The notes under the pieces: generated by a model | What the model saw: only the letters and a program-made list of their open reading frames with translations | Told to the model about the DNA's origin: nothing | Databases searched by the model: none | Part shown: one piece after another, positions 1-6,950 of the stretch | Position numbering within the stretch: position 1 is the stretch's first letter | Layout: the number at the start of each line of letters is the position of its first letter | Translations under genes and position numbers: made by a program | Assembly: GCA_002454335.1 (NCBI GenBank) | Contig: DKIP01000009.1 | Coordinates: forward strand, 325 to 8,587 | Length of the DNA: 8,263 nt | Source: Cytophagaceae bacterium UBA6715 | GTDB taxonomy: Bacteria; Bacteroidota; Bacteroidia; Cytophagales; Spirosomataceae | Direction of reading: 5' to 3'

Positions 1-904
1 AGCCTTTTAAAACCTCGAAAATAGCTTGGCCTCCCATGGCATCTGCTATGCCTTCCGCCAATTTCTTCATCTTATCCAATCCTTCTGCACGCCATGTTTC
101 ATCCATTGCCCGGAAAGTTCCCGCAATATTGACTTCGTCAGGTATCACGTTCGTCGCCCCCAATCCTTCAATCTTACCAAAGGTCAACACCGATGGAAAC
201 TTCGGGTTCTTATTACGAGAAATGATTTGCTGCATCGCCACAATAATGTGCGACGCTATGACGATCGGGTCAATGCAAGCATCTGGCATGGCACCATGCC
301 CTCCTTTGCCAATAACTTTAATATATAATTCATCCGTACTGGCCATGTACATGCCCTCACGAAAACCTATTTTTCCCACGGGAACGTTTGTGGCTACATG
401 CTGGCCAAAAATGCTCATCGGTTTCGGGTTTTCTAAAACGCCCTCTTTGATCATGATGCTAGCTCCACCCGGCGCTTTTTCTTCTGCCGGTTGGAAAATC
501 AACTTCACTGTTCCTTCAAAATCCTCCTTGATGGATTGCAAAATATGCGCCGTTCCCAACAAGGAAGATGTATGCACATCATGTCCACAAGCATGCATCA
601 CACCGGGGTTTTGTGATTTATAGGGAACGTCATTCGTTTCGATAATTGGCAAGGCATCCATATCAGCCCGCAAAGCCACTACTTTTTTCGCTGGATTTTT
701 TCCTTCTATGATGGCTACAACGCCCGTATTGGCTAGACGGCTGTTTGGGATTCCCCAGGTATTCAATTGGCTTTCTACAAAAGCTTGCGTAGCTGTTTCC
801 TGAAAAGATAATTCCGGATGCATGTGTAAATGGTGGCGATTGCCAACCGTTTCTTGTGCGAGCGAAGTAGATAATGCTTTAATTTTTTCAACCAGGGTTG
901 CCAT
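1..904 (-). CDS. M20D-family amidohydrolase (N-acyl-amino-acid hydrolase type), 3'-truncated
   Basis: Reading leftwards from the ATG at 904 gives an open frame of 301 codons that runs off the window edge, so the C-terminus is missing (family members are usually about 390-400 residues). It begins MATLVEKIKALSTSLAQE. Seen motifs are ALRADMDALPI, then HACGHD at residues 104-109 (Cys106 and His108 are the expected metal ligands of the M20D branch), then FQPAEE with the catalytic Glu pair at 141-142, then GKGGHGAMPD of the lid/dimerisation domain. This fits zinc- or manganese-type amidohydrolases that remove acyl groups from amino acids (hippurate, N-acetyl amino acid or IAA-amino acid hydrolases). 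The exact substrate cannot be read from sequence. No signal peptide is seen, so a cytoplasmic enzyme is likely. A TAGATTTG element at 925-932 on the same strand is a plausible -7 box. The family call is secure; the substrate is open. Confidence 0.93.
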   Translation of the reverse strand, partial: MATLVEKIKALSTSLAQETVGNRHHLHMHPELSFQETATQAFVESQLNTWGIPNSRLANTGVVAIIEGKNPAKKVVALRADMDALPIIETNDVPYKSQNPGVMHACGHDVHTSSLLGTAHILQSIKEDFEGTVKLIFQPAEEKAPGGASIMIKEGVLENPKPMSIFGQHVATNVPVGKIGFREGMYMASTDELYIKVIGKGGHGAMPDACIDPIVIASHIIVAMQQIISRNKNPKFPSVLTFGKIEGLGATNVIPDEVNIAGTFRAMDETWRAEGLDKMKKLAEGIADAMGGQAIFEVLKG

Positions 905-924
905 GTGCCTTTGCTTATTTTTCA

Positions 925-932
925 CAAATCTA
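925..932 (-). promoter_or_regulatory. Putative -7 element for the M20D amidohydrolase gene
   Basis: The minus strand reads TAGATTTG here, an exact match to the Bacteroidota -7 consensus TAnnTTTG, placed 20 bases upstream of the ATG. This implies a short 5' leader of about 14 bases. No TTG is found at the usual -33 spacing, so the call rests on one box only. Confidence 0.35.
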
Positions 933-1072
933 CTAAAAAGGGCTTGAAATGCCGTTTTTATCTGAATATTCGAGGTTAAATTTTTGTTACAAGTCCTTGT
1001 TTATCAGTTGATTATTTTCTGTAACTTTAAAGCATGTGATGGATTTGCGCAGGGATTACCTTTTAAAATTGG

Positions 1073-1594
1073 ATGTCTATGAGTCAGAAAGTTTTAGTCC
1101 TTAATCAAGATTACAGTGCCTTAACAATTTGTTCTATGCCCAAAGCTTTTTTGCTAGTTTACCTCAATAAAGCCGAGCTTATTGCTGAATCAAGCACTGA
1201 AAGACTCCATTCCATCTCGCAGTCATTTCCTTTTCCTTCCGTCATACGTTTAAATCGCTATGTGTATTTTCCCTATAAAGGGGTTGTATTAACGCGTCAA
1301 AATATCTTTAAGCGCGACGGAAATCGTTGTCAATATTGTGGCTCCCCCGATCACCTAACGTTAGATCATGTGATACCCAAATCGCGCCAAGGAAGAACGT
1401 CTTGGGACAATTTGACGACTGCATGTAAATATTGTAATTCAAAAAAAGGACATAAAACACCGGAAGAAGCGGGGATGCATTTGGCTCGCCAACCGTTCAA
1501 ACCTTCCTTCGTTATGTTTTTGCGAAATTTTTCCGGAATTTTGGATAATCAATGGATGCCCTTCATCGGGGCGAAACACGAAAAAATTCAGTAA
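1073..1594 (+). CDS. HNH endonuclease family protein (COG1403/McrA-like)
   Basis: This 173-residue protein has the family's conserved N-terminal region (KVLVLNQDYSALTICSMPKA, then SVIRLNRYVYFPYKGV). A compact zinc-bound HNH domain follows: CQYCG (Cys86, Cys89), LDHVIPKSRQG with the catalytic-type His99, WDNL (Asn113), and CKYCNSKKG (Cys118, Cys121, Asn122). All four zinc cysteines and the HNH residues are present, so it should be an active metal-dependent nuclease. It is not next to a methyltransferase or a restriction gene, so a restriction role is not supported; relatives are widespread single-copy genes of unclear function. An alternative ATG lies two codons in, at 1079; the first ATG is kept but the choice is uncertain. 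Its TAA overlaps the ATG of the next gene by one base (TAATG), which suggests an operon with translational coupling. Confidence 0.9.
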   Translation: MSMSQKVLVLNQDYSALTICSMPKAFLLVYLNKAELIAESSTERLHSISQSFPFPSVIRLNRYVYFPYKGVVLTRQNIFKRDGNRCQYCGSPDHLTLDHVIPKSRQGRTSWDNLTTACKYCNSKKGHKTPEEAGMHLARQPFKPSFVMFLRNFSGILDNQWMPFIGAKHEKIQ

Positions 1595-2385
1595 TGATTA
1601 AAATTTCATTTATCGGTGCGGGACACGTGGCATGGCATTTGTCGCAAGCGTTGGAAAATGCAGGGAACAGTGTTCAAGAAGTCTTCAGTCGAGATCCAGA
1701 GAAAGCACGCGATTTAGTTAGCTATTTGTATAATGCCCGCGTTCAAGAGCATTTGGATTTTTCAGAATCAAGTTCGACCGTTTTTTTCCTTTGTGTACCG
1801 GAGTCGGCCTACCCGCAAGTGTTACCTGAATTATTACTGCCCAAATATGCGACTTTGGTGTTGGTGGCAGGAACCGTTTCCTTGACGGAATCCATGATGC
1901 AATACGACCCTTTGCGCGAAAGCACAAATCAACTAGGCGTATTATTTCCCGTACAGCATTTACAAGCTGAGCGGAAGATTAGTTTATCGAATGTACCGAT
2001 TTGTATTGAAGTTTTAGTCGAAGAAACAGAGGCGACTTTGGTTCATTTGGCCAAAGATATTTCTAAATCCATATATTTAGTGAATGGTGAAGAGCGGAAG
2101 AAAATACATTTGGCGATGCTGATGGCGGGCTTATTTACGCAACAACTTTGGCAACAAGCTCAAGCGTTATTGGAATCAATTGAATTAGACAAAAGCTTGA
2201 TTCAGGGGGTAGTTCAAAATTACGTCCAAGCCTTTTTTGCGAATCAGACCTTACATGCCGATCAGGATATCGCGAAATTAAGTGATTCTCGGGTGGTGTT
2301 TGACCAACAAGCCTTCATGATACGTCCTGAAATGCAGGAAATCTATAAGCATATGTTGTCGCTCGTAAAATCCAATCCTATTTAA
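1594..2385 (+). CDS. Rossmann-fold NAD(P)-binding protein with DUF2520 C-terminal domain
   Basis: The product is 263 residues from the ATG at 1594. The open frame extends 14 codons further upstream, but those codons lie inside the HNH gene and the protein family starts at MIKISFIGAGHVAWHL. The N-terminus is a dinucleotide-binding motif GAGHVA (Gly8, Gly10, Ala13), followed by VFSRDPEKA, where Ser32-Arg33 sits at the position that often favours NADPH. The segment around QLGVLFPVQHLQAERKISL is typical of the DUF2520 domain, a helical C-terminal region resembling those of 6-phosphogluconate and pyrroline-5-carboxylate dehydrogenase relatives. It is probably a cytoplasmic oxidoreductase; substrate and pathway are unknown. 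The stop/start overlap with the HNH gene argues for cotranscription. Its last 8 bases overlap the end of the convergent lipoprotein gene. Confidence 0.88.
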   Translation: MIKISFIGAGHVAWHLSQALENAGNSVQEVFSRDPEKARDLVSYLYNARVQEHLDFSESSSTVFFLCVPESAYPQVLPELLLPKYATLVLVAGTVSLTESMMQYDPLRESTNQLGVLFPVQHLQAERKISLSNVPICIEVLVEETEATLVHLAKDISKSIYLVNGEERKKIHLAMLMAGLFTQQLWQQAQALLESIELDKSLIQGVVQNYVQAFFANQTLHADQDIAKLSDSRVVFDQQAFMIRPEMQEIYKHMLSLVKSNPI

Positions 2386-2842
2386 TTAACGGCTTATCCA
2401 TTTGAATAATCACTTGTTTTTTGCTAAAGCCAATCAGTGTAACATTCCCATCGTTTGTGGGATAGATATAATATAGGCTGTCGCCTGAGCTGTTTTTTTG
2501 AATACTTGCAGGAATATCTTGTTTTTGACTGAGTCCAAAGGCAATGGCGTCTAGCATTTCATTGATTTTGGCATCTTTTACAGATTTTTTAAGCGTTGCT
2601 ATGCTCCCGGATTGAATGCTTACCTTATTTTTTAAACTTAAGGTGTCAGCAACTTGTCCTTTTGCCAAATTTGCTTGAAGTTCCTGTCCCCAAACATCCA
2701 CCTGATTCACGATATCTTGTGGCAATACACGCTTGACTTGACGTTCGCGCATTTCTTTTACGGCTGCTGTGGTGTCAATTCGTTTGGAAAAGTCGCAGGC
2801 ATAAACGGTGAAAGCAAGAAAGATGATTAGGTATTTTTTCAT
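2378..2842 (-). CDS. Predicted small lipoprotein of unknown function
   Basis: The protein is 154 residues from the ATG at 2842. The open frame reaches 2863, but starting at MKKYLIIFLAFTVYAC gives a classic lipoprotein signal: two Lys, a hydrophobic stretch, then a lipobox-like VYAC with Cys16 as the acylation site. The mature part is about 138 residues, mixed charge and probably helical in its first half, then a likely beta-rich tail (DSLYYIYPTNDGNVTLIGF). I do not recognise a domain, and no catalytic motif stands out. By inference it is an envelope-anchored protein. The inner or outer membrane cannot be decided; Asp follows the Cys, but the E. coli Asp+2 rule need not hold in Bacteroidota. 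It appears monocistronic, with its own well-matched promoter at 2861-2891. Its stop codon lies inside the end of the convergent DUF2520 gene. Confidence 0.8.
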   Translation of the reverse strand: MKKYLIIFLAFTVYACDFSKRIDTTAAVKEMRERQVKRVLPQDIVNQVDVWGQELQANLAKGQVADTLSLKNKVSIQSGSIATLKKSVKDAKINEMLDAIAFGLSQKQDIPASIQKNSSGDSLYYIYPTNDGNVTLIGFSKKQVIIQMDKPLIK

Positions 2843-2860
2843 GAGTTTAGGACGAAAGAA

Positions 2861-2891
2861 CAAAGGTATTCATCTTGAGCAGAAAGGGCAA
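2861..2891 (-). promoter_or_regulatory. Predicted Bacteroidota-type promoter for the lipoprotein gene
   Basis: On the minus strand a TTG (plus 2889-2891) is followed after 20 bases by TACCTTTG (plus 2861-2868). This matches the -33 TTG and -7 TAnnTTTG consensus within the accepted spacing. Transcription would start near 2854, giving a leader of about 12 bases before the ATG at 2842. This also supports 2842 as the real start, because the ATG at 2863 would lie upstream of the predicted transcript start. Confidence 0.6.
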
Positions 2892-2904
2892 TGAATTTAA
2901 TTGT

Positions 2905-2912
2905 TATCTTTG
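2905..2912 (+). promoter_or_regulatory. Putative -7 element for prfA
   Basis: TATCTTTG is an exact match to TAnnTTTG and lies 26 bases before the prfA ATG, giving a predicted leader of about 20 bases. No TTG occurs at the normal -33 distance, so the upstream box is weak or absent. The region upstream of this box overlaps the divergent lipoprotein promoter. Confidence 0.5.
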
Positions 2913-2938
2913 CGGAGATTTTTTAACCCCGATTAGAC

Positions 2939-4009
2939 ATGCTGGAGCAGCTAGAAGCCATCCGAGAACGATTCATCGAAGTAGAACAACAAATTGCGAT
3001 GCCGGAAATTGTTTCCGACTTGAAGAAGTTCAAGACCTTGAGTAAGGAGTATAAAGACTTACAAAAGATTGTAGACCAATACGTTGCCTACCAAAACCTT
3101 CTGCAATCCATTGAGGAGGCAAAGTCGGTCATCGCAACGGAAAAGGACGAAGATTTTCGCGACATGGCGAAAGCGGAATTAGAAGAATTGGTTCCTGCAG
3201 AAAAGGAAATGCAGGAGGTTTTGAAGGAGATGTTGATTCCTAAAGATCCGAACGATTCCAAAGACTGTATCTTGGAGATTCGTGGGGGTACCGGGGGAGA
3301 TGAGGCCTCCATTTTTGCGGGAGACTTGTTTCGGATGTACCAACGATTTGCGGAAAAGCAGGGTTGGACATTCCAGATTATGGATTACACGGAAGGAACG
3401 GCTGGCGGTTATAAAGAGATGATTGTTTCCGTACAAGGAGAGGATGTCTATGGTAAATTGAAATTCGAATCGGGCGTTCATCGTGTTCAACGTGTTCCTG
3501 CAACAGAATCTGCCGGTCGTATTCACACTTCGGCTGCGACAGTTGCCGTGATGCCAGAGGCGGATGAGGTGGACGTGCAGATCAATATGAATGACATTCG
3601 TAAAGATACATTCTGTTCGTCAGGTGCAGGAGGTCAGTCGGTTAATACCACTTATTCAGCGGTTCGTGTAACTCACATTCCATCTGGATTGGTTGTGCAA
3701 TGTCAAGACGAGCGTTCGCAAATTAAGAACTTTGAAAAAGCAATGACTGTGTTGCGTTCTCGTCTTTATGAAATAGAATTAGCTAAACAGAATGCGGAAA
3801 TCGCAGGAAGTCGGAAATCCATGGTTGGGTCAGGCGACCGTTCCGATAAAATTCGCACCTACAATTACCCACAAGGCCGTGTGACGGACCACCGCATCGG
3901 CTTAACGGTTTACAATTTGCCTACCGTGATGGATGGGGAGATTGGGGAGTTTATCGAACAACTACGCATTGCGGAAAATGCGGAGCGTTTGACGGAAGGA
4001 GCAGTTTAA
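2939..4009 (+). CDS. prfA: Peptide chain release factor 1 (RF1)
   Basis: The 356-residue product is full length for RF1 (about 360 in E. coli). It recognises UAA and UAG in the ribosomal A site and triggers hydrolysis of peptidyl-tRNA. The codon-recognition tripeptide PAT is seen at residues 187-189 (RVPATESAGRIHTSAATVAV), which separates it from RF2, which carries SPF. The catalytic GGQ is at 231-233 in SSGAGGQSVNTTYSAVR; its Gln is the usual PrmC methylation target. The N-terminal coiled region (residues 1-100) and the GGTGGDEASIFAGDL block are also typical. The usual neighbours prmC and hemA are not adjacent. A single -7 box precedes it and a hairpin follows 7 bases after the stop. Start choice: the ATG at 2939 gives the family-typical N-terminus. 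Confidence 0.98.
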   Translation: MLEQLEAIRERFIEVEQQIAMPEIVSDLKKFKTLSKEYKDLQKIVDQYVAYQNLLQSIEEAKSVIATEKDEDFRDMAKAELEELVPAEKEMQEVLKEMLIPKDPNDSKDCILEIRGGTGGDEASIFAGDLFRMYQRFAEKQGWTFQIMDYTEGTAGGYKEMIVSVQGEDVYGKLKFESGVHRVQRVPATESAGRIHTSAATVAVMPEADEVDVQINMNDIRKDTFCSSGAGGQSVNTTYSAVRVTHIPSGLVVQCQDERSQIKNFEKAMTVLRSRLYEIELAKQNAEIAGSRKSMVGSGDRSDKIRTYNYPQGRVTDHRIGLTVYNLPTVMDGEIGEFIEQLRIAENAERLTEGAV

Positions 4010-4016
4010 GTAAATT

Positions 4017-4036
4017 CCCTAGGTCATAGCCTAGGG
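4017..4036. terminator. Symmetric hairpin between convergent prfA and histidine kinase genes
   Basis: CCCTAGG at 4017-4023 and CCTAGGG at 4030-4036 form a perfect 7-bp stem with a 6-base loop, in the 34-base gap between two convergent stop codons. It is flanked by AT-rich sequence on both sides but lacks a clean T run, so termination efficiency is uncertain. Its position and symmetry suggest it serves both strands. Confidence 0.6.
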
Positions 4037-4043
4037 TTATAAA

Positions 4044-5072
4044 TTAGGCTTTCTCCAATTTAAACTCGAATCGAGTTCCTTTGTTTTCCTCAGATTGTAC
4101 AGAAATCTTGCTGTTATGTGCCTGAACGATGTGTTTGACAATGGATAGTCCTAAACCGGTGCCGCCAGAGTTTTTGGCTCGACTTTTATCTACTCGATAA
4201 AACCGTTCGAAGATGCGGTGCAAGTGCTCCTCTGCAATTCCAGGGCCGTTATCCACAACAGAGACCGTATAAGCTTTTTTCTTCTCCGTGATTATAATCT
4301 GAACTAGGCCTTTTTCATTGCCATACTTTATCGCATTCACGACCAGGTTCATGATGACTTGAGAAATTCGTTGGGTATCTGCCTTAACCTGAATTTCACC
4401 TTTAGGGGCAATGAGTTTAAGTTTGACATCGCGTTTTTTTGCTTTTGCCTCCACTTGCTCAAATATTTCTTCAATCAGTGGTCTCAAATTAATTTTCTTG
4501 CGTTCAATCTTAATTGCTCCTGTTTCGATCTGGGATACAGTCAGTAAATCCTGTACTAGACTGTCCAAACCGTCCAAACTTTTCGCGGCCTTTTCCAGAA
4601 ATTTCATTCGAATTTCGAGGTCCTCATCCGGATTATCCAATAGGGTGTGAACAAAACCTTGTGCAGCAAAAATGGGTGTTTTTAATTCATGTGAAACATC
4701 CGCCAAAAATTCTTGTCGGTATTTAGCCGCTTTTTTCAAATCCTGAACTTCTCCCTCTTTGGTTGCCACATATACGTTCAACTCCTTCTTTAATAGTTCG
4801 ATTGGATTTTCTTTTTCAACGAGTTGTTTTCGCGGTGTTACACTGAAATCCTTCTTTTTGATTTGCTTAATTCGGTCATATAGGGAATTGACTTCTTGAA
4901 AAACCAAGTAGTCTAAAGCGAAATAAATCAGGATACCTCCAAATATAAAACAGGTAAGAAACCCGATTGTCATCGTGACTATATCCGAACTCGGAATGAA
5001 TGATAAAAAAGCCGTCGTAACGATGGCGATAACCAATGCGAGTATGACTGAAAGATATCTGGGCTGTAACAT
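4044..5072 (-). CDS. Membrane sensor histidine kinase, PhoR-like, without an adjacent response regulator
   Basis: This 342-residue kinase has two N-terminal membrane segments (about residues 6-26 and 32-53) joined by only a few residues (IPSSD), so it has essentially no periplasmic sensor domain. A charged cytoplasmic linker (54-118) leads to the HisKA domain with FLADVSHELKTPI, where His128 is the phosphorylation site. The HATPase_c domain follows, with the N box (MNLVVNAIKYG, Asn242/Asn246), G1 DNGPGI (274-279), F box FERFYR (288-293) and G2 GGTGLGLSI (303-311). All catalytic motifs are intact. It resembles the PhoR/WalK class by its core, but no PAS domain is evident. Its upstream neighbour is divergent purB and its downstream neighbour is convergent prfA, so the partner regulator must lie elsewhere. 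The signal is unknown; membrane state or an interacting protein is an inference from the minimal sensor. Confidence 0.95.
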   Translation of the reverse strand: MLQPRYLSVILALVIAIVTTAFLSFIPSSDIVTMTIGFLTCFIFGGILIYFALDYLVFQEVNSLYDRIKQIKKKDFSVTPRKQLVEKENPIELLKKELNVYVATKEGEVQDLKKAAKYRQEFLADVSHELKTPIFAAQGFVHTLLDNPDEDLEIRMKFLEKAAKSLDGLDSLVQDLLTVSQIETGAIKIERKKINLRPLIEEIFEQVEAKAKKRDVKLKLIAPKGEIQVKADTQRISQVIMNLVVNAIKYGNEKGLVQIIITEKKKAYTVSVVDNGPGIAEEHLHRIFERFYRVDKSRAKNSGGTGLGLSIVKHIVQAHNSKISVQSEENKGTRFEFKLEKA

Positions 5073-5105
5073 GCTTGAAATTACAGATAAATTTTTAAAA
5101 TGTTG

Positions 5106-5113
5106 TACCTTTG
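5106..5113 (+). promoter_or_regulatory. Putative -7 element for purB
   Basis: TACCTTTG matches TAnnTTTG exactly and ends 17 bases before the purB ATG, implying a leader of roughly 10 bases. No TTG is present at the usual -33 distance. The whole divergent gap to the kinase gene is only 58 bases and AT-rich; no matching box was seen on the opposite strand for the kinase. Confidence 0.5.
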
Positions 5114-5130
5114 CGCTTTGAATAGAACTT

Positions 5131-6486
5131 ATGGAATTAAATCTGCTTTCGGCGATCTCGCCTGTTGATGGTCGTTACCGTCGCCAAACCCAATCACTCG
5201 CTCCGTATTTTTCCGAGTTTGGCCTTATCCAATACCGCGTTCGAGTAGAAATTGAGTATTTCATCGCTTTGTGTGAAATTCCTTTAGCTCCTTTAGCAAG
5301 TTTCCCCAAAGAACATTATGCAGCGTTACGTGCGATGTACACCAACTTCTCCGAAGCAGACGCGCAATGGATTAAGGAAACGGAAAAAGTAACCAATCAC
5401 GATGTGAAAGCAGTCGAATACTTCATCAAAGATCGGATGTTGGCATTACCAGGCGATTTAACTCCTTATGTTGAATTCATCCACTTTGGCCTTACTTCTC
5501 AAGATATTAACAATACAGCGATTCCGCTTTCCATCGCGGAGGCGCATCGCGATGTGATTTTGCCTGCTTATCAGGCGGTTGTTGCGACGTTGGATGCTTA
5601 TGCGACCGAATGGAAAGAGATCCCTTTGTTGGCTCATACCCATGGCCAACCGGCATCTCCGACGCGTTTAGGTAAGGAAATTAAGGTTTTTGTTGAGCGA
5701 TTAAATCGCCAATTAGACTTATTAGCTCAAGTGCCGTTTACGGGTAAATTCGGCGGTGCTACAGGTAATTTCAATGCGCATCAAGTTTCTTTTCCGGAGA
5801 TTAACTGGCCAAAATTTGCGGCCAACTTGCATGCAAATCTAGGAATTACACGTTCAAAATACACGACTCAAATCGAGCATTACGATAATTTAGCCGCCTA
5901 TTTTGATGGCTTAAAGCGGTTGGATACGATACTGATTGATTTATCCCGTGATATTTGGCAGTACATTTCGATGGGCTATTTCAAGCAAAAAATCAAAGCA
6001 GGTGAAATTGGATCTTCGGCGATGCCGCATAAAGTCAATCCTATTGATTTCGAAAACGCGGAAGGAAATCTCGCGATGGCAAATGCTTTCTTTGAATTCT
6101 TGTCGGCAAAATTGCCTATCTCCCGTTTACAGCGTGATTTAACGGATTCGACGGTTCTTCGTAATGTAGGAACGCCTTTGGCCCATGTCGTGATTTCTTT
6201 GAATTCCTTGCAACGTGGTTTGGGGAAATTAGAATTGAATAACAGCAAAATCCAACAAGATTTAGAAGATAACTGGGTCGTGATTGCGGAAGCGATTCAA
6301 ACGGTATTACGTCGTGAAGCATTCCCGAAACCGTATGAGGCGCTGAAAGATTTGACACGTCACCATGGGAAAATAGACCAAGCAGTCTTCCATCATTTCA
6401 TCGACGGGCTAGCCGTTTCAGATGCCATTAAATCGGAATTGAAATTAATCAGCCCATTCAACTTCGTGGGCCGCGATGAAAACTAA
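5131..6486 (+). CDS. purB: Adenylosuccinate lyase
   Basis: The product is 451 residues, matching the longer E. coli-type PurB (456). It performs two beta-eliminations of fumarate in purine synthesis: SAICAR to AICAR, and adenylosuccinate to AMP. It belongs to the fumarase/aspartase superfamily and should be a cytoplasmic homotetramer. Seen landmarks are the start MELNLLSAISPVDGRYR, HFGLTSQDINNTA (118-130), the THGQPASPTR block with His171 (the E. coli catalytic His has the same number), and the signature GSSAMPHKVNPIDFENAEGN at 294-313 with the catalytic serine in the flexible loop (Ser295). The C-terminus (SPFNFVGRDEN) is intact. It is followed after 29 bases by the VOC gene on the same strand, with no terminator seen, so readthrough is likely. 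Confidence 0.97.
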   Translation: MELNLLSAISPVDGRYRRQTQSLAPYFSEFGLIQYRVRVEIEYFIALCEIPLAPLASFPKEHYAALRAMYTNFSEADAQWIKETEKVTNHDVKAVEYFIKDRMLALPGDLTPYVEFIHFGLTSQDINNTAIPLSIAEAHRDVILPAYQAVVATLDAYATEWKEIPLLAHTHGQPASPTRLGKEIKVFVERLNRQLDLLAQVPFTGKFGGATGNFNAHQVSFPEINWPKFAANLHANLGITRSKYTTQIEHYDNLAAYFDGLKRLDTILIDLSRDIWQYISMGYFKQKIKAGEIGSSAMPHKVNPIDFENAEGNLAMANAFFEFLSAKLPISRLQRDLTDSTVLRNVGTPLAHVVISLNSLQRGLGKLELNNSKIQQDLEDNWVVIAEAIQTVLRREAFPKPYEALKDLTRHHGKIDQAVFHHFIDGLAVSDAIKSELKLISPFNFVGRDEN

Positions 6487-6512
6487 ACTGACAACTGCCC
6501 ACTGATAACTGA
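6485..6512. repeat. Degenerate 7-bp tandem repeat (NNACTGN) in the purB-VOC gap
   Basis: Four consecutive heptamers read AAACTGA, CAACTGC, CCACTGA and TAACTGA. The ACTG core recurs exactly every 7 bases, at 6487, 6494, 6501 and 6508. The array starts inside the purB stop codon and ends 3 bases before the VOC start codon, filling nearly all of the 29-base gap. Similar heptanucleotide tandem repeats are known from filamentous cyanobacteria. Its function here is unknown. Confidence 0.7.
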
Positions 6513-6515
6513 ACT

Positions 6516-6899
6516 ATGAACCATCGCCTTATGCACATCGCCCTTGTGGTGGCCGACTACGACGAAGCAATTGCTTGGTACACCGAAAAGCTTGGGTTTA
6601 CTTTGATTGAAGACACCCGATTGAGTGATGTGAAACGCTGGGTACTGGTTCAACCTTCGGGTGAGGGGTCTTGCCAATTGTTATTGGCCAAAGCCGCAAC
6701 GGAAGAGCAACGTTCTCGCGTGGGCAATCAAACAGGTGGCCGAGTTTTCTTGTTTCTACATACGGATGACTTTGAAAAAGATTATCAAAATTTGCTCAAA
6801 CACAACATCAAAATTGTCCGGGGTCCGGTGCTTGAAGAATATGGTAAAGTGCTTGTATTCGAGGATTTGTATGGAAATTTATGGGATTTAATCGGCTAA
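6516..6899 (+). CDS. VOC superfamily protein (glyoxalase/bleomycin-resistance/dioxygenase fold)
   Basis: The product is 127 residues, the usual size of a single-domain VOC protein made of two beta-alpha-beta-beta-beta modules that dimerise around a metal site. The first module opens LMHIALVVADYDEAIAWYTEKLGFTLIED, with His7 as a likely metal ligand. The second contains FLFLHTDDFEKDYQNLLKHNIKIVRGP (His82 candidate ligand) and ends VFEDLYGNLWDLIG, where Asp124 sits at the position usually held by a metal-binding Glu. The fold is clear, but the reaction (isomerase, dioxygenase, epimerase, thiol transfer or binding) cannot be assigned. It lies 29 bases after purB and may be cotranscribed. The ATG at 6516 is taken as start; the ATG at 6531 is possible and would still keep the first His. 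No Shine-Dalgarno sequence is seen. Confidence 0.88.
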   Translation: MNHRLMHIALVVADYDEAIAWYTEKLGFTLIEDTRLSDVKRWVLVQPSGEGSCQLLLAKAATEEQRSRVGNQTGGRVFLFLHTDDFEKDYQNLLKHNIKIVRGPVLEEYGKVLVFEDLYGNLWDLIG

Positions 6900-6902
6900 A
6901 AT

Positions 6903-6932
6903 TTTGAATTAAGAGATTTCAGTTTACATTTG
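6903..6932 (+). promoter_or_regulatory. Predicted promoter of the trp leader/trpE transcript
   Basis: TTTG at 6903-6906 and TACATTTG at 6925-6932 are separated by 18 bases, an exact match to the -7 consensus and a good match to the -33 element of Bacteroidota housekeeping promoters. It begins 4 bases after the VOC stop codon. Transcription would start near 6939, about 12 bases before the leader-peptide ATG. It is one of only two promoters in the window with both boxes well placed. Confidence 0.72.
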
Positions 6933-6950
6933 CATCAAATTAATACCAAG

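Noticed and set aside
26..623. Two plus-strand open frames (26-328 and 36-623).
   Set aside because: They lie antisense to the M20D amidohydrolase, whose minus-strand reading carries all family motifs; the plus products are low-complexity shadows.
964..971. Palindrome GAATATTC as a possible operator between the divergent M20D and HNH genes.
   Set aside because: Eight bases with no extended symmetry is expected by chance in a sequence this long.
1022..1064. Near-matches to the -7 consensus upstream of the HNH gene: TAACTTTA (1022-1029), TGGATTTG (1040-1047), TACCTTTT (1057-1064).
   Set aside because: Each misses one consensus base and none has a TTG at the right distance, so I cannot choose a promoter.
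1552..1593. Upstream extension of the DUF2520 frame to an ATG at 1552.
   Set aside because: The extra 14 codons overlap the HNH gene, and the family-typical Rossmann start begins at the TAATG start at 1594.
2843..2863. Longer start of the lipoprotein at 2863.
   Set aside because: It would put seven residues before a well-formed lipoprotein signal and start upstream of the predicted transcript start near 2854.
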